In this document: positions 12,901-25,125 of the stretch, one piece after another
Position numbering within the stretch: position 1 is the stretch's first letter
How the letters are laid out: each line of letters starts with the position of its first letter
NCBI GenBank assembly: GCA_005765155.1
Contig: VCCP01000004.1
Coordinates: 3,348,001 to 3,412,000, forward strand
DNA length: 64,000 bases
Direction: 5' to 3'
Source of the DNA: Zelopaecilomyces penicillatus
Taxonomy: Eukaryota; Ascomycota; Sordariomycetes; Hypocreales; Pseudodiploosporaceae
Translations under genes and position numbers: made by a program
Notes under the pieces: model-generated
What the model was told of the DNA's origin: nothing
Database searches by the model: none
What the model saw: only the letters and a program-made list of their open reading frames with translations

Positions 12901-13340
12901 CCTTAAAGGTATCTCCTGATTATATTAATCAAAAGGTCTTATAAGGATACTTATAATAATTCTTCTTAGATTAATCCTTATAATAGCTTAAAAGTACCCT
13001 TAAATATATTATATTATTAATCTAGTATTAATTAATTCTTTTAATAATAAAGCAAATAAGATATCCCTCTATCTTAATTATTAGTTTTAATAAGAGGAAA
13101 ACAATATATATAATAATATTAATACTACCTATAGAATTATAAAGTAATTTTAGGATAATTATATAGCTAGTATAATCTATAAAGATTAAATAAATAAGAA
13201 AAGCTATAAAGAAGTGATATAATAAATTAAATTTAAGGGATTAATTAATTATCCTATAACTAATTAAATAAAGAAAATAGCTTTTTAATAGCTAGTCTTT
13301 TAAATATACTAGAAAATTCTTAGATAGAAGGGGAAAAAAA
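9982..13340 (-). pseudogene. Degraded minus-strand coding relic, class unknown
   Basis: There is no intact ORF, but the minus strand reads as protein-like sequence for long distances if TAA/TAG are taken as RIP-derived stops. Examples are the stretch complementary to about 12780-13060 (including YKYPYKTF and SIKQGYYILS), about 12100-12500 (including SLNRYSLYQRRRSLNSF) and about 10590-10790 (RIYYRLEYNSFYYYIIIP). No reverse transcriptase, integrase or DDE motif was recognised and no LTR or terminal repeat was found, so it cannot be placed in a transposon class. The right end has a run of A (about 13330) before the mariner flank. Confidence 0.4.
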
Positions 13341-14252
13341 AACTTAAATTTAATAATATCTGCCTATTCAAATAGCCCAGGTATAGCCTATCTACTTATA
13401 TAGTTCAATCCCCTTAAGTACAGCTTATACAGCTATAGCTTAGTTAACTAGCAAGGGGGTGTGTTTAACCCAGCCATCAAACTACCATCCTAGCCTTAAT
13501 AATATTATACCTTATTTAAGCCTATACTAATAAAATAACCAAAGTTAAAGCCCTTTATTAACTCTATCTTAATAAAGGTATTAAAATCATAGTCCAAGAC
13601 AGCCTTTATAATTAATTAAAATACTAAATAAGTTAAAGTAATAGGTAAAGGAACTTATATAAGATAAATAGATTAAAATCAAAGGATTTAAATACTTTAT
13701 ATATCTCTTAAATAAGGAAATCTAGAATATTATAGATTATATAGAAAAGCAGATTAGATAGGCCTTAAATAATCCATTAATATTATAAAAATCAAAGATT
13801 TAAAAAAGTAGTATCTTTAATAAGCTTAAGTAAATCCTTAATAACTTTTTTAAGAAAGATCCTATATATAAGAAGATATCTTAGCAGGACCTTTGGTTCT
13901 TTATTTCTAGATTTAAAAATATTAGCTTTATAATACTTAATCAATATATAAAGGAATTAGGATATATCTAATACTATTATAAAAAGAAAATAAAAACTTT
14001 AGATAGAATCCAGGCAGCCTATATTAAGATATACTATAAATTATTAAGGTTACTTTCTGAACTAGAAAACTAATTAAATATACCTATTTGCTTTTTGGAT
14101 AAGACTTAGGTTATAAATAAGATAAACAGTATAAAGTTTATTATTATTTATAAGATCGAAGATCCTATATTATTTCCTTTATTATATTATTATAGCTATA
14201 AATAGATGTTTTTAGAGGTTATTTATAGCCAGTATAAAGGCCCTGCTTATAT

Positions 14253-15144
14253 TATAATATTTAATGTATTCCCAAGGAATAAACCTAATAAAAGGGTTTA
14301 TATTAATAGATAGGTTAGGGTATTCTAAGTAATATATTGGTTATATAGATAATAGATCTATAGGATTATAATCTAGTATTACTAAGGTGAATAGTAAGGT
14401 TAATATAATAATATTATTAATAACTAGCTAAGATTAAACTAAGAGAGTGAATGTTAAAATAGGCGGGTTTTATATAACAGCCTGACCTGTTATAAGATTA
14501 GTAGCTAGACCTACTATAGCTTAGCAGCTAAACCTGCTATAGCCCTAGCAGCCAGACCTGCTATAAGGTAGCAGCCTGACCTGCTATAAGACCTAAAAAG
14601 CCCGTGCAGCCTGACCTGCTATATCAGGCTAGACTAGTAAAATAAGGGCTTATCCCTTATACCCCTCCCTTTCTTATTATTTGGAATGCTTAGAAATCTA
14701 AAGAAATATTATTTGGAATTCTTAAATAATTCCAAATAATCCTAGTATTATTTAGATATATAAGATAGCTGGATTCCTAGCTGAATCCTGCTTTCTTTCT
14801 CTATCGGCAATTCAATCACTTCTTTCTTCTTTTCTACAGACTTTACTCTGGATAACTATTCGCTGCCTTTCTTCCACTGCTATCGCTACTAGCTTTAGTT
14901 ATAACTTTATACTGCAAATTGCAATAGTGAAAATTAAGGGTATATATATATATTATAGATTACTTAAATCACTTATCTTATAAGTAGTGATTTTAATAAT
15001 CCAAGTTACTGGCTTACCTGGATCACTATTATCCTTATAATAATCCTATTAATCCATTCTAACTGATCCTCTTTCTTTATAGTATATACCCTTTCTAGAT
15101 TATATAATCAGCCTATTATTCGATTATATTATTAGATTATAATA
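14253..15144 (-). repeat. 3' LTR of gypsy G, interrupted by a solo copia LTR
   Basis: The two arms (14253-14451 and 14932-15144, with the duplicated GTGAA) match 21851-22262 when the inserted 475-bp copia LTR and one GTGAA are removed. This copy is much more AT-rich at its distal end than the right LTR, for example ATTATATTATTAGATTATAATA against CCATGTTGTTGGGTCGTGATA. Confidence 0.88.
14452..14926 (+). repeat. Solo copia LTR inside the gypsy LTR
   Basis: 475 bp, A-type LTR starting TGTTAAAATAGGCGGG and ending AAATTGCAATA. It is flanked on both sides by GTGAA (14447-14451 and 14927-14931). The empty site can be read in the other gypsy LTR near 22040-22056. The last ~140 bp (TCTATCGGCAATTCAATCAC onward) are nearly free of RIP and give the best view of the original LTR end. 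Confidence 0.93.
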
Positions 15145-18100
15145 TAATATCTCCCTTCTAATAATCTTATCCTTAAAGCCTGTTGATTATTCTTTTATAA
15201 AAATATAATTCTAGCTATAATTATAAGTATAGTTCCTTTTTTTTTTTTTAATATTTTAATATAATACCTTAAGGTATCTTAAAATATTATAGTAATCAAA
15301 AGATTAATTAATATAAGAGTCTTATAATTCTTATTAAGGGTATTAATAATATTATTATATCTTATTTCTTTTATTCTTAATATTATTTAATATATTATAT
15401 AATTAAAGTAACTTCCTATTATTCTATATATATTTATTATAATTATTCTTATAATAATTTAGAGATAATTATATCCTTAGATATATTTTTCTATTTTATT
15501 TTATTTTTTAGAAGGTAATTGATCTATTTAATTATAAAGATTCTATTAGAAAAGAATTATATTAAGTAAAAGGAAGAAAAGATAGAGAAACAGCTTTAGA
15601 TAGTATAGAAGATAGTATTTATTATAATAGTATAATTAAATCATTTATATTATTAGTATTAATCTATAATATTATAAGGTTATAAGATAGTAAAGCAGGG
15701 TTTATAATTATTAGATAATTTAGATATAGCTAAATAGATAGAGTTAGATATAATAATTAAGATCTAGTTATTAGGGGGTTTTAATATAATTAATTAAAAC
15801 TTGATTTTCTAGGATAGCTTTTTACCCTTTAATAATATTATTATATTAAGGATTAATAATAATTTAAATAATTAAAGGGCTTCTATAAATTCTTCTTAAA
15901 TCTAAACCCTTTTTACTTAATCAGGTATTCTTTTTTATTATTATTTAATCTATAATCTATAATTATTTTAACTTTTTACTCTTTCTTTATTATATATATT
16001 ATAATATTTATATATTTTTTTAAGTTATCTAATACTTTATTTAATAAGGAAATATAAAATATAGGGTATAATTATATATTCTTTAATAATAAAAGTTTAT
16101 AATTAATATTAAAAATAATTTTCTTAATCTTAAATAATTTAAGTTTCTTAAAATCTAATTTATTATTTGATTATATTATTATAATATTTAAAGAGGTTTT
16201 ATCTAGTATATAGTATAAAAGGTATATTATATCTCTCTTTTTAAAGATTAATCCCTTTAATCTTTATTAATCTATATAATATTTTATTCTATTATAGATG
16301 ATTTAGAGTTATATATAAAGTTCTTTATATAATTATTATTTTTATATAATATTAAGAATAGCTTTTTTTGATTTTAATCCTTTTTAATATAATAGATAAA
16401 ATGCTTTTAGTATAAATTTATAGTTAATATATATTAGTATAAGTTATATTAATTCAGAAATAGATATATTATAGGCTAGTTATATAGTTAATAGATATTT
16501 TATTTAATTATCTTAATAATAATTAATATAAGTATATAAGTATCCTTTAATAATTTAATTGATTTATTTTATTTATTTATTTATTTATAGATAATAGGTA
16601 GTATTAAATCTATATCTGGTTTTAAGATATCCTATTAATCCTTATTAAAACTTAAAGATAAAGGTTATTCCTTTATTAAAGATGATTTCCTTTAATAAGT
16701 TATATAAGCTTATTATTATTCTATTAAAGCTATAGGTAAGATCTTTTATTAAGCTTGCTTTAAGATAAAGTATAAAGTATAAGAATTTTATTAGTTTTTC
16801 TATAATAATCTATATTAAGTTATAGGTTATTCTTATAAAGGATTCTATTAATAGGGATAGTTTAATAATAAAGTTAAATAATACTGATTCTTATAATTAT
16901 ATAGGTATTAATAGTGGTTATAACTCTTTATATAGTTTATATCTTATTAGCTTGATTTATCTATAAATAATATAATTATTTATAATTTTCTAAATTATTT
17001 ATTATAATCCTTTAAATCTATAATATCTTTATATTTATTCTATAGTCTTTATAATTCCTTAATAATTATAAATAAGGGATTTATATAGTTCTTATATAAT
17101 AGTTTTCTAGAGTTCTTTAGATATCTATAGTTTCTTATTATATTTATAGTATCTATCTTTTTATTTTATATCTTTAAATACCCTTACTATATCTTTTAAA
17201 AAGTATATTTATTTAATTTATTTTAAGATAAGGTTAGCTAATAAAATATAATATATTATATTTAACTTTATTTATAATATATCTAAGTTAAATATTTAAA
17301 AGATTTATTCTTTATAATATAGCTTTCTATTATTATAATTACTTTATTAGCTTAAAGTATCTACTTTATTATTCTTAAATCCTTTATAATAGATGATTTT
17401 ATAGTTATAATCTATAAGGGTTTCTATATAATAGGTTTATTATATATTTAGTTTCTATATAATAATAAAATAAGAGATATTCTTATAATTAATAAAGATC
17501 TTTATTTAATAATTATTTCCTTATAAATAATATAAGAATTTATTAAAAGCTTTGATAATAGCTATAAATTCCTTATTATAAATTAAATAATTAAGTTCTG
17601 TTTTATAGAATTTCTTAGAATAAAAGGTAATAGGTTATAGTTTATCTTTATTATCTTATTATCTAATCTATACTTTAATAATATAGTTTAAAGTATTAGT
17701 TTTGAGTTTTATAGGTTTATCTGGATTATATATTATTAATATAGGTTGTTTATAAATTCACTTTTTAAATTCTTTAAATATAATATCTATATTAGGTTTC
17801 TATAAGAATTTATAATCTTTTTTAATATATTTAATAAATAATATAGCTATTTTATTATAATTATAGATAAACTTTTAATAATAATTAATAAAGCCTAAAA
17901 ACTCTTATATATTTATAATATTTTATAATATTAGCTAGTTATATATTATAATAATTTTTATTGGTTTTATTTGAATTTTATCTAGTAAAAAGATATATCT
18001 TAAGAAGATAATTATTTATTTATAAAATTTATATTTTTCTGGTTTAATAAGAAGATTATTATTTTAAAATAGTTATAATACCTTATAGATATATTCTTTA

Positions 18101-21100
18101 TATTCTTCTTTTATTTAAAAGAAGATTAGGATATTATTTAGATAGATTATTATAAAAATATCTAAATATTCTTAGAGAATATTATTAATTATATATTAGA
18201 ATATTATAGGGGTATTAGTTAAACTGAAAGGTATTATTAGATATTTAAAAAGTCTAAACTTGGTTCTAAAAATGGTTTTTTATTTATTACTTTTCTTTAT
18301 TTAAATTAAGTTATATACTCTTTTAAGGTTTAGGGTAGTAAATCAGTTTATTTTATATAATCAAGTATATAGTTTATTAATTAATAATAAGGATATCTAA
18401 TCCTTAATTATAATTATATTTAATAATTAATAATCTATAATTAATTATAGCTTATTATTCTTTTTTAATATAAATATAATAGGGTATTCTAATTTAGATA
18501 TAGATAATTAAATATATTCTTTTTTAAGTATTTTATTAAGGTACTCTTATAATATTTTAAGTTCCTTAATATTTAGTATATAAATCTTAATAAAAGTAGG
18601 CTTTTTTTTATTTATAATCTGAATTTTATAGTTCTATTAATTATATAAGAGGAGCTTTATTTTAAGCTTTTTATAAAATAGTTTAATATATTTATAGTAT
18701 TCTTTTAATATAGATATAAGTTATTTTTCTATATTTAAGAATAATTTATTTTTAGAGTGTTCTTATATTTGCTTTATTATTATTCTAAGGGTAGTAATAA
18801 TCTATTAGGTTTATTATTATTAATTATTATATTATTTTTTAATATAATTTCTTAATAGGAGGCTCTTTTTAATAGCTATAAAGTATACTTTCTTTATTTT
18901 ATTTATTATTATTAAATCTTTATAATCTTTTAAAGATAATATAGTATTACTTTATTATATCTAGCCTATCTTTTAATTAATCTATAGATTACTATTAAAT
19001 AATTAGGGATGGCTTAATATAAGTTTATATTCTCTAGTATTTATTATATTAAATATAGTATTATCTTAATATCCTTGGACTTTGAATTAGAGATAATTAG
19101 TCTTTTTATTAATCTATTCTTTATTATAGGTAAAGGTATTCCCTTTTAGATTATATAAGGGGTATAATTCTTTTTTATTATATTATAATAATTATATATA
19201 ATTTATAGCTTTTAGTAATATATAATTATTTATTGCTTTATTATTTATTAGAGTATAAAAATAATATTTTATAATCTATATTTCTATTATTAATTTAAGC
19301 TTATTAATGCTTATTATATAGAGGGTCTTTTATAGGGGGTTATATTATAATTCTTTTATAGATGATTTTATTTGTTTTTTAAGTTTCTGGGATTATATTC
19401 TTTATATAGTTTATTATAATTTATTCTATCTAAGCCTTAAGTAATTATATAATATAAAGTTTAATTAATTTAATTTCCTTTATAGGTTTAAAAGTTGAAT
19501 TCTTATTTATAGAGGTTCTTTATTTTCTTGTATATATATTTATTTTCTTTTATATATTATCTATATTAAGGTTTATTATAATTGATTACTATTATAGCTT
19601 TATATTAAATCCTGCCTAGGATACTATCTTTTAATAGTTATCTTTTATATTATTATACTAGCTTCTATTATAAGTATATATTATACTTAAGGTTAGTATA
19701 ATTATATAAGTTCTTTTTTTTATAGTTTATAATTTATAGTTTATTATATTTTAACTTAAGTTTTTCTTATTTATAGATCTTATAATAGATAGACTTATAA
19801 TCTATATTTTTAGCTTCTTTTTATATTCTTTTAAGATCTTAGGGTATAGTTTAAATATATTAATTCTAAAAGGTATAAAATATTTGATCTTATATTAATT
19901 AATAAATTAATCTTTTATAAGGATATTTTTGATTTCTTATACTTTTATATAATATAAGAAGAATTTATTCTAGATTTTTATTTTTTAGTATTAAAAATAA
20001 AAGAAATTAATATATAATATCCAGCTGATTTTATTATAAAAAATATAATTAGGGTCTAGGAGTATATAATTATCTTTATATTTATTATAATTAATTTTTA
20101 ATATAAAAACTCTTTTAAGATAATCTTCTAGAATAGGAATATCTAGGCCTTCTTTTATTATCTATTTATAAATATATTTAATAATTATAAGTTAAAGATT
20201 AACTTTATCTATATAGCTTAATATTTATATAAGTTTAATTATTACTTCTTTAAGGTATTTATAAATAGTATTCTTAGATGATAGATATAATATAATATAG
20301 TATTAAATTATCCTAAGAGATTCTTTACTCTTAGATTCTAAAGAGCTAAAGTCTAAGTTATTATTTATTATTTTATCCTTAATTAGGGTATTTTTATTAT
20401 CTATAATAGGGATTATTTATTAATCTAGAATCTCTTTAAAGTATTTTTTTTTATTTATATTTATATCTAATTATTAATCTTATTATATAGTATTAGATTG
20501 GATTAGTATAGTCTATAATATTAGTGATTATTAAGGTATAGGATATCTATAGTTTCTAAGTTATTCTTATCCCTATTCTTTTTATCCTATTATAATTAAG
20601 GTTTATCTATTTTTAGCTATAATATATATGCTTTATTATATATTAGGTATTAATTTCTAGTCCTTTTATTCTTATTTTGATTATTAATAATCTTTAATAA
20701 AATATCTTATTTTATTATAATTATAATACTTAATCTTGGATATATCTTATTATTATATAATATTAAGGTCTATTTAAATTAATAGGGTATTAGGGTTATT
20801 TTATTATTAATTATAGTTTATCTTATATTATTATTATTATAATTAAAATCTAAAGTAAATTGATTTCTAGTTTTATTCTTTATATTTCTTTTCTTACTAA
20901 TATAAGTATTATTTATTATTAATAGTAATAGCTATAGTATAATATTCTATAAAGGAATCTAATTAGATTTCTTTATATAACTTATCCTTAATTTCTAATT
21001 TAAGTCTATAATATAGGGTTTTTATATATATTTATTTATCTTTTTTAGATAGTTTAAATAAGATTTAATAGAACTTTATAATATAGTCTAAGGTAGATCC

Positions 21101-21850
21101 TATCTAATATAGGTTATATAGGTATTATTCTGTTTATTGTTTTTTATTTAATAATCTAAAGGTATTTAGGAATTATTATTTAAAGATATTATAATCAATA
21201 AAGATTAGATTAGTTTCCTTCTTTAAGATACCTATTAAGGTATTATTAATATAATCCTAAAGTATTAGTTTAAATCAGATAAATATAATTCTAGTAAAAA
21301 GCCTTATAATATACCTTACTTTAATTAATTTAAGCTAGAATTATATTAGGTAGTATAGAAAGAAAGTATAGAGTTAAATAAGGAACTCTTAAAGCTTGCT
21401 TAGGATACTATTAAAAGGCTTAAATATTTATAATTTTAAGATTTCTTTAATATCTTTTCTATTATATATCTATACTATAATTATCTCTAGCTTATATCTA
21501 TATTATTTTGCTTGGATTTTTATATTCTTAAGAAGCTATTTAATTTAAAGTTATAAGGTTTTAATAGTAAGTTTAACTATTTTTATTTCTTTTTTATATA
21601 CCTTATATTACTCTTTAAGTTTCTTCTTTAAGATTTTTATTTTTAATTTAAATTCTTTTTAATTATTTTAAAGGTTTTTAAGAATAATCTTGGTTTTATT
21701 ATTAATATTTATATCTGGATTATTATTAAGGATATTTAGGGATCCTTCTTAATTAATACTTCTAGATAAAACAGGGGTTTAAGAAGCTATTATAAAATAA
21801 TAATATTACTTAAGATAATATAATAACCTATTAAATAAGAGTTATTAATA
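15145..21850 (-). pseudogene. Gypsy G internal region (gag-pol), RIP-broken
   Basis: On the minus strand the block complementary to about 18120-18240 reads IPFSLTNTPIIF, then YIINNIL, EYLDIF and YLNNILIF. This is the gypsy reverse transcriptase core (MPFGLTNAPATF … YLDDILI) with the two catalytic Asp changed to Asn. With RT here, gag should lie toward 21400 and RNase H and integrase toward 17800-16000. I could not delimit these because nearly every codon is affected. No ORF survives. Confidence 0.8.
15148..15160 (-). other. Polypurine tract of gypsy G
   Basis: The minus strand reads TAGAAGGGAGATA immediately before the 3' LTR. This is the expected position for plus-strand priming and independently supports the minus orientation. 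Confidence 0.6.
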
Positions 21851-22262
21851 TATAATATTTAATAAATTCCTAAGGGATAAATCTAATAAAAGGATTTATA
21901 TTAATAGATAGATTAGGGTATTCTAAGTAATATATTAATTATATAGATAATAGATCTATAGGATTATAATCTAGTATTATTAAGGTAAATAATAAGATTA
22001 ATATAATAATATTATTAATAACTAGCTAAGACTAAATTAAAAGAATAAAAATTAAAGGTATATATATATATTATAGATTACTTAGATCACTTATCCTATA
22101 AATAGTGATCCTAGTGATCCAAGTTATTGGCTCACCTGGATCACTATCATCCTTATAGTGATCCTACTAATCTATCCTGACTGGTCCCTTTCCTCTATAG
22201 TACGTACCCTTTCCAGGTCACATGACCGGCCTACTGTTCGACCATGTTGTTGGGTCGTGATA
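21851..22262 (-). repeat. 5' LTR of gypsy G
   Basis: 412 bp, matching the two arms of the left LTR. The outer ~160 bp (22100-22262) are unusually GC-normal and include GTACGTACCCTTTCCAGGTC, whereas the inner part is fully AT-shifted. RIP intensity thus falls toward the gene island on the right. Confidence 0.92.
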
Positions 22263-22676
22263 TATATCTAGTTAAAGTATTAGATTATTATAGTTATTAA
22301 ATATTAAAAAGAGATTTTACTATAATTTCAAGCCTTTCTTATAGAAATACATCTATTAATACAATTTATATATAATAATATATCAGCCTATTCAGTAATT
22401 TTAATATAAAATTAGATATTAGAATCTAGGATTAATATTATATAATAAACCCTATATAATTCTAATCTTAATCCTATAGAGAATATTTAATCGTGGATAA
22501 AGACTTAGATTAATGAAAATTATAATACAGAAATCCTTTCACTTATAGCTTTAAAAGAAGCAGTATATAAGGTATAGGAAGCTATACCAGAGGCCTTATT
22601 AATTAAATTAGCCTTAGGTATACCTATAAGGCTATAACAGTATATTGATCGGGATGGTTATACAACGGATTTTTAG

Positions 22677-23044
22677 TATATCATTTATATATCACTCCCT
22701 AAGTAATTTCCTAATATAATTATAAATATATACACTTGTTTAATCAATTAACCAAAAAATTGGATGTGGGGCATGTATCCTGCCGCCCTTTGTAATCCTT
22801 GTAGGGTGTACTGCCATATCTCTGCATACCATAACTGGATGCAGAAGCCTTGCCCTTTCTTGCGAATGCATTTCCATGTGAGTTGGCAGTTACATGATTG
22901 GTGGAGCATAGCACCTTTACATAGCAGACGGCCGCTATCATGTTGGCAAGGCGTTCTTTCGTCTGCCGCGCGTCCTTTGGCACAAACGAGTCTGAGGCAA
23001 GCTTGCCCCTCTGAACGGTGGGATCTCGCTAGCCAAAAACGGCA
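22677..23044. other. Transition from AT-rich transposon to normal-composition island; no gene called
   Basis: Base composition changes sharply near 22745. Overlapping ORFs of 79 (minus) and 94 (plus) codons cover 22744-23048. Neither shows a recognisable domain, and the lack of preference between strands suggests chance openness. This stretch may include the 5' part of the broken gene that follows. Confidence 0.4.
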
Positions 23045-24450
23045 GTGAGGATACGCGCCTCTCGGCCTGTCTATTTAAGCGACCTCTCTGCACAGTCTTT
23101 GGGCAAGATTTCCAGTCTGTGCGAAGAATTATCTCTCGGCTTCTATATGCTCAAGAATATAATGCTCTCCACAATCACCCTCGAATCGCAGGCCATCTGG
23201 GCTCCACCGGCCCCAACAAGACGACCGATACCCCAACTTTCACAGCAAGTACAGCAATCGCTATACTCTAGGCCCTAGCCTAGAAGCGTCACTCCCAGCC
23301 CCAACCCGAGTAATTCAGCAGCTATAGCAATAATAGTCCTGTCTGATTCGGAAGCTGACACGGATGAGGAATCGGATGAGACTAGTCGACATGCCGGTCA
23401 TGATTTTGATGCACTTGTTAATAATGATGATACACTTCAAACTGTTAGCGAAATTGTCGCTTCTCTGCCTGGATCCCGTTCCAGTACCAACACGGGTACC
23501 TGTCTTGCATGTTTCGACTCGTCGCGATACCTTGGCTAATAAGTCCTCCAGCGAACCTAGGCACCGAGCTTGAGAGTCGGGTAAACGATATGGAGCAGCC
23601 GGATCTATCGACCCTCGATCGAGCCCGCAAAAAGTCCGCGGCGAGCATGGAACAATCACGGTCGGTATCGCCGGACTTGGGTGGAACTGCAATGCGATCG
23701 TTCACTAATACTTGTCATGCCTTCAAGCCAAACGCCAGATGTACCGCATATGCCTGTTGGAGGTATGGTAGACTACGAAAGCAACATGATGAATGAAGTA
23801 CCTGTTGCAACTGTATTGAGAGAGGAGTCTGACGGCATTACATGGATCCATGCCGAGATAACCCAGTTTCAGGGCATGGAAGACTATACGTCCGATTATC
23901 CAATCGACCCTCTGCTGGAGGATGAATCTGCACAGGAAGCGAATTGTTTGGCTCCGGACGCTGACCGGTTCCGTTGCGATGATGAGGCGGCGATGATGAC
24001 GACGTGAGCAATACATCTGGTCGCACACAGATTGAATCGGCATCTAGTGGCAGCGAGCATTCCCAGCAGAATGACAGCACTACGGGCACGTCTGATGCTA
24101 AACAACCATGGCGGAAACTTCGCCGGCTCGAGTGTTCTAACGTGGCAACAAGCCTACCGCGCCATCGAAGTGCAGCGTCTTGCCCCCCGAGAACCACTCA
24201 GACTCTTCCACCAGCTGAGAGGCACCCACCACCTGTGGGCTTAAAAGATCAAGAACCCCCCACAAAATTTGAAGAGTGGCCGTTGCAAGGCGCCATTCTC
24301 AAGCGTGTGATCGTGGCCGGTCGAGCCCCCTTTCAACTGCAATTTGATAGGCCGTTTTGTAATGCCCACAGCCAAGCAGGCAGAGTTTCTTACGAACAAC
24401 CGGGGAACAAAGGCCAAGATATTATCCCTAGAGCGAAACATTCAGCATGA
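23045..24450 (+). pseudogene. Frame-broken gene of unknown function with acidic low-complexity N-terminus
   Basis: Protein-like sequence runs through the plus strand but changes frame. From 23045 to about 23530 it reads PPAPTRRPIPQL, a stop at 23276-23278, then VLSDSEADTDEESDE. About 23515-23570 (RRDTLANKSSSEPRHRA) is in a second frame, 23570-23700 (VNDMEQPDLSTLDRARKKS) in the third, and 23700-24004 (MVDYESNMMNEVPV, HAEITQFQGMEDYTSDY) back in the first. Finally 23986-24450 (QIESASSGSEHSQQNDST) ends with FEEWPLQGAILKRV and FQLQFDRPF. The last block resembles, from memory, a motif in lineage-variable fungal proteins, some with a SANT/Myb-like domain; that domain is not present here. One of the apparent shifts could instead be an intron. 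Probably a decayed accessory gene. Confidence 0.45.
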
Positions 24451-24781
24451 CCGCCGCAGTGTATACAGTACAGGAAAACGTTTATATATAATCATACATC
24501 AATGCAAATTCCTACAATAATAAGATATAAAATAAAGGCTTAGGTAGTTTCAATCCATCCAAAAATAGAACTAAAACTAGTTTCACAAAGGCCTCGCATT
24601 GTAGCTCCCCCTCTAATACAATCTCCAAGTCATCTCAGCAAACAAAAGGCTAATCGTAGATCCAGGAACCCATTATTATGGGGTAAGTCAGCTCCTCTTC
24701 CTGGGTTTAATCGAGGAAATTTTTTTCAATAACTGCTTGAGAAATGGAGGAATGGCGTATTGAGAATAGATTGAAATGTGT
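24451..24781. other. Intergenic, nothing recognised
   Basis: Moderately AT-rich sequence between the broken gene and the 3' end of the minus-strand Cys-rich ORF. A minus-strand ORF extends into it (24688-25011) but overlaps the Cys-rich frame and has no recognisable motif. Confidence 0.4.
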
Positions 24782-25102
24782 TTAACCATAAACTGGATGC
24801 GCATGTTCGCAACTTGCGCAGATTTTGTGGGTGCAATTGAACCCGTCACAGTGCGTTTGCCGGTTGACGGCATGGTTGCACCCACAACAGCGCCAACACC
24901 CATTGCATCTTGATAGCTTACAATGATCTTGGCCGCAAAGACCGGCATCCGGGTACAGGTATGTCTCGCGAACATGGCCGCAGGTTCTATAACGCTTCCT
25001 CCCGCGATCATCTCGGTATGAATCAGCGTTTCGGCAATAGTCGTATCTCGATGAGTGTCCTATATGGCCACATCGATAGCGCTTCGACCTTCGATTGCAC
25101 AT
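24782..25102 (-). CDS. Small Cys/His-rich protein, probable zinc-binding fold (106 aa)
   Basis: The ORF starts at ATG 25102; an in-frame TAA lies five codons upstream, so this start is the only one in this exon. It has 15 Cys and many His in paired spacings: C11-G-H13, C23, C41-G-H43, C56/H60-C61, C66-x2-C69, C72-C-x-C75, H84-C85, C90-x-H92, C95-x2-C98. The C-terminal half (GCWRCCGCNH … NCTHKICASCEH) looks like a zinc-ribbon or treble-clef type module found in small fungal proteins. Two other frames are open over the same DNA: one on the minus strand (24688-25011) and one on the plus (24910-25125). I prefer this frame because such a dense, regularly spaced Cys/His pattern is unlikely by chance. 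No signal peptide or membrane segment. It could be the last exon of a longer gene. Function unknown. Confidence 0.5.
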   Translation of the reverse strand: MCNRRSKRYRCGHIGHSSRYDYCRNADSYRDDRGRKRYRTCGHVRETYLYPDAGLCGQDHCKLSRCNGCWRCCGCNHAVNRQTHCDGFNCTHKICASCEHAHPVYG

Positions 25103-25125
25103 TGAAACGGAGGGTTAAGAAATAA

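Larger units (their letters stand above)
14253..22262 (-). mobile_element. Ty3/gypsy retrotransposon G, inserted in the mariner relic
   Basis: It is bounded by 412-bp LTRs (14253-15144, interrupted, and 21851-22262) and flanked by the 5-bp duplication TATAT (14248-14252 and 22263-22267). On the minus strand the LTR begins TATCACGACCC (probably TGTCACGACCC before RIP) and ends ...AATATTATA. A purine-rich tract lies just upstream of the 3' LTR. The internal 6.7 kb carries a gypsy reverse transcriptase on the minus strand. Removing the nested solo LTR plus its duplication (480 bp) leaves about 7.5 kb, normal for fungal gypsy elements. Confidence 0.9.
13500..22680 (+). mobile_element. Tc1/mariner-type transposase relic, split by gypsy element G
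   Basis: The left half (about 13530-14252) and right half (22268-22676) form one reading frame once the gypsy element and one copy of TATAT are removed. The left half carries a helix-turn-helix-like N-terminus and ends in QYKGPAYI, like the start of the DDE domain (…YKGPxxI). The right half continues with NLNPIENI, matching the DLNPIEN signature around the last catalytic residue of Tc1/mariner, then INENYNTEILSL, EAIPEALLIK and IDRDGYTTDF before a stop at 22674-22676. Stops within are RIP-type. Terminal inverted repeats were not resolved, so the outer limits are approximate; the AT-rich DNA continues to about 22740. Confidence 0.75.

Noticed and set aside
13350..13450. tRNA-like segment (AGTTCAATCCCC resembling a B box)
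   Set aside because: No A box at the right distance and no cloverleaf could be folded by eye; it is probably part of the mariner 5' flank.
22744..22983. 79-codon minus-strand ORF overlapping a 94-codon plus-strand ORF
   Set aside because: No domain on either strand and no splice support; both are probably chance openings in normal-composition DNA.
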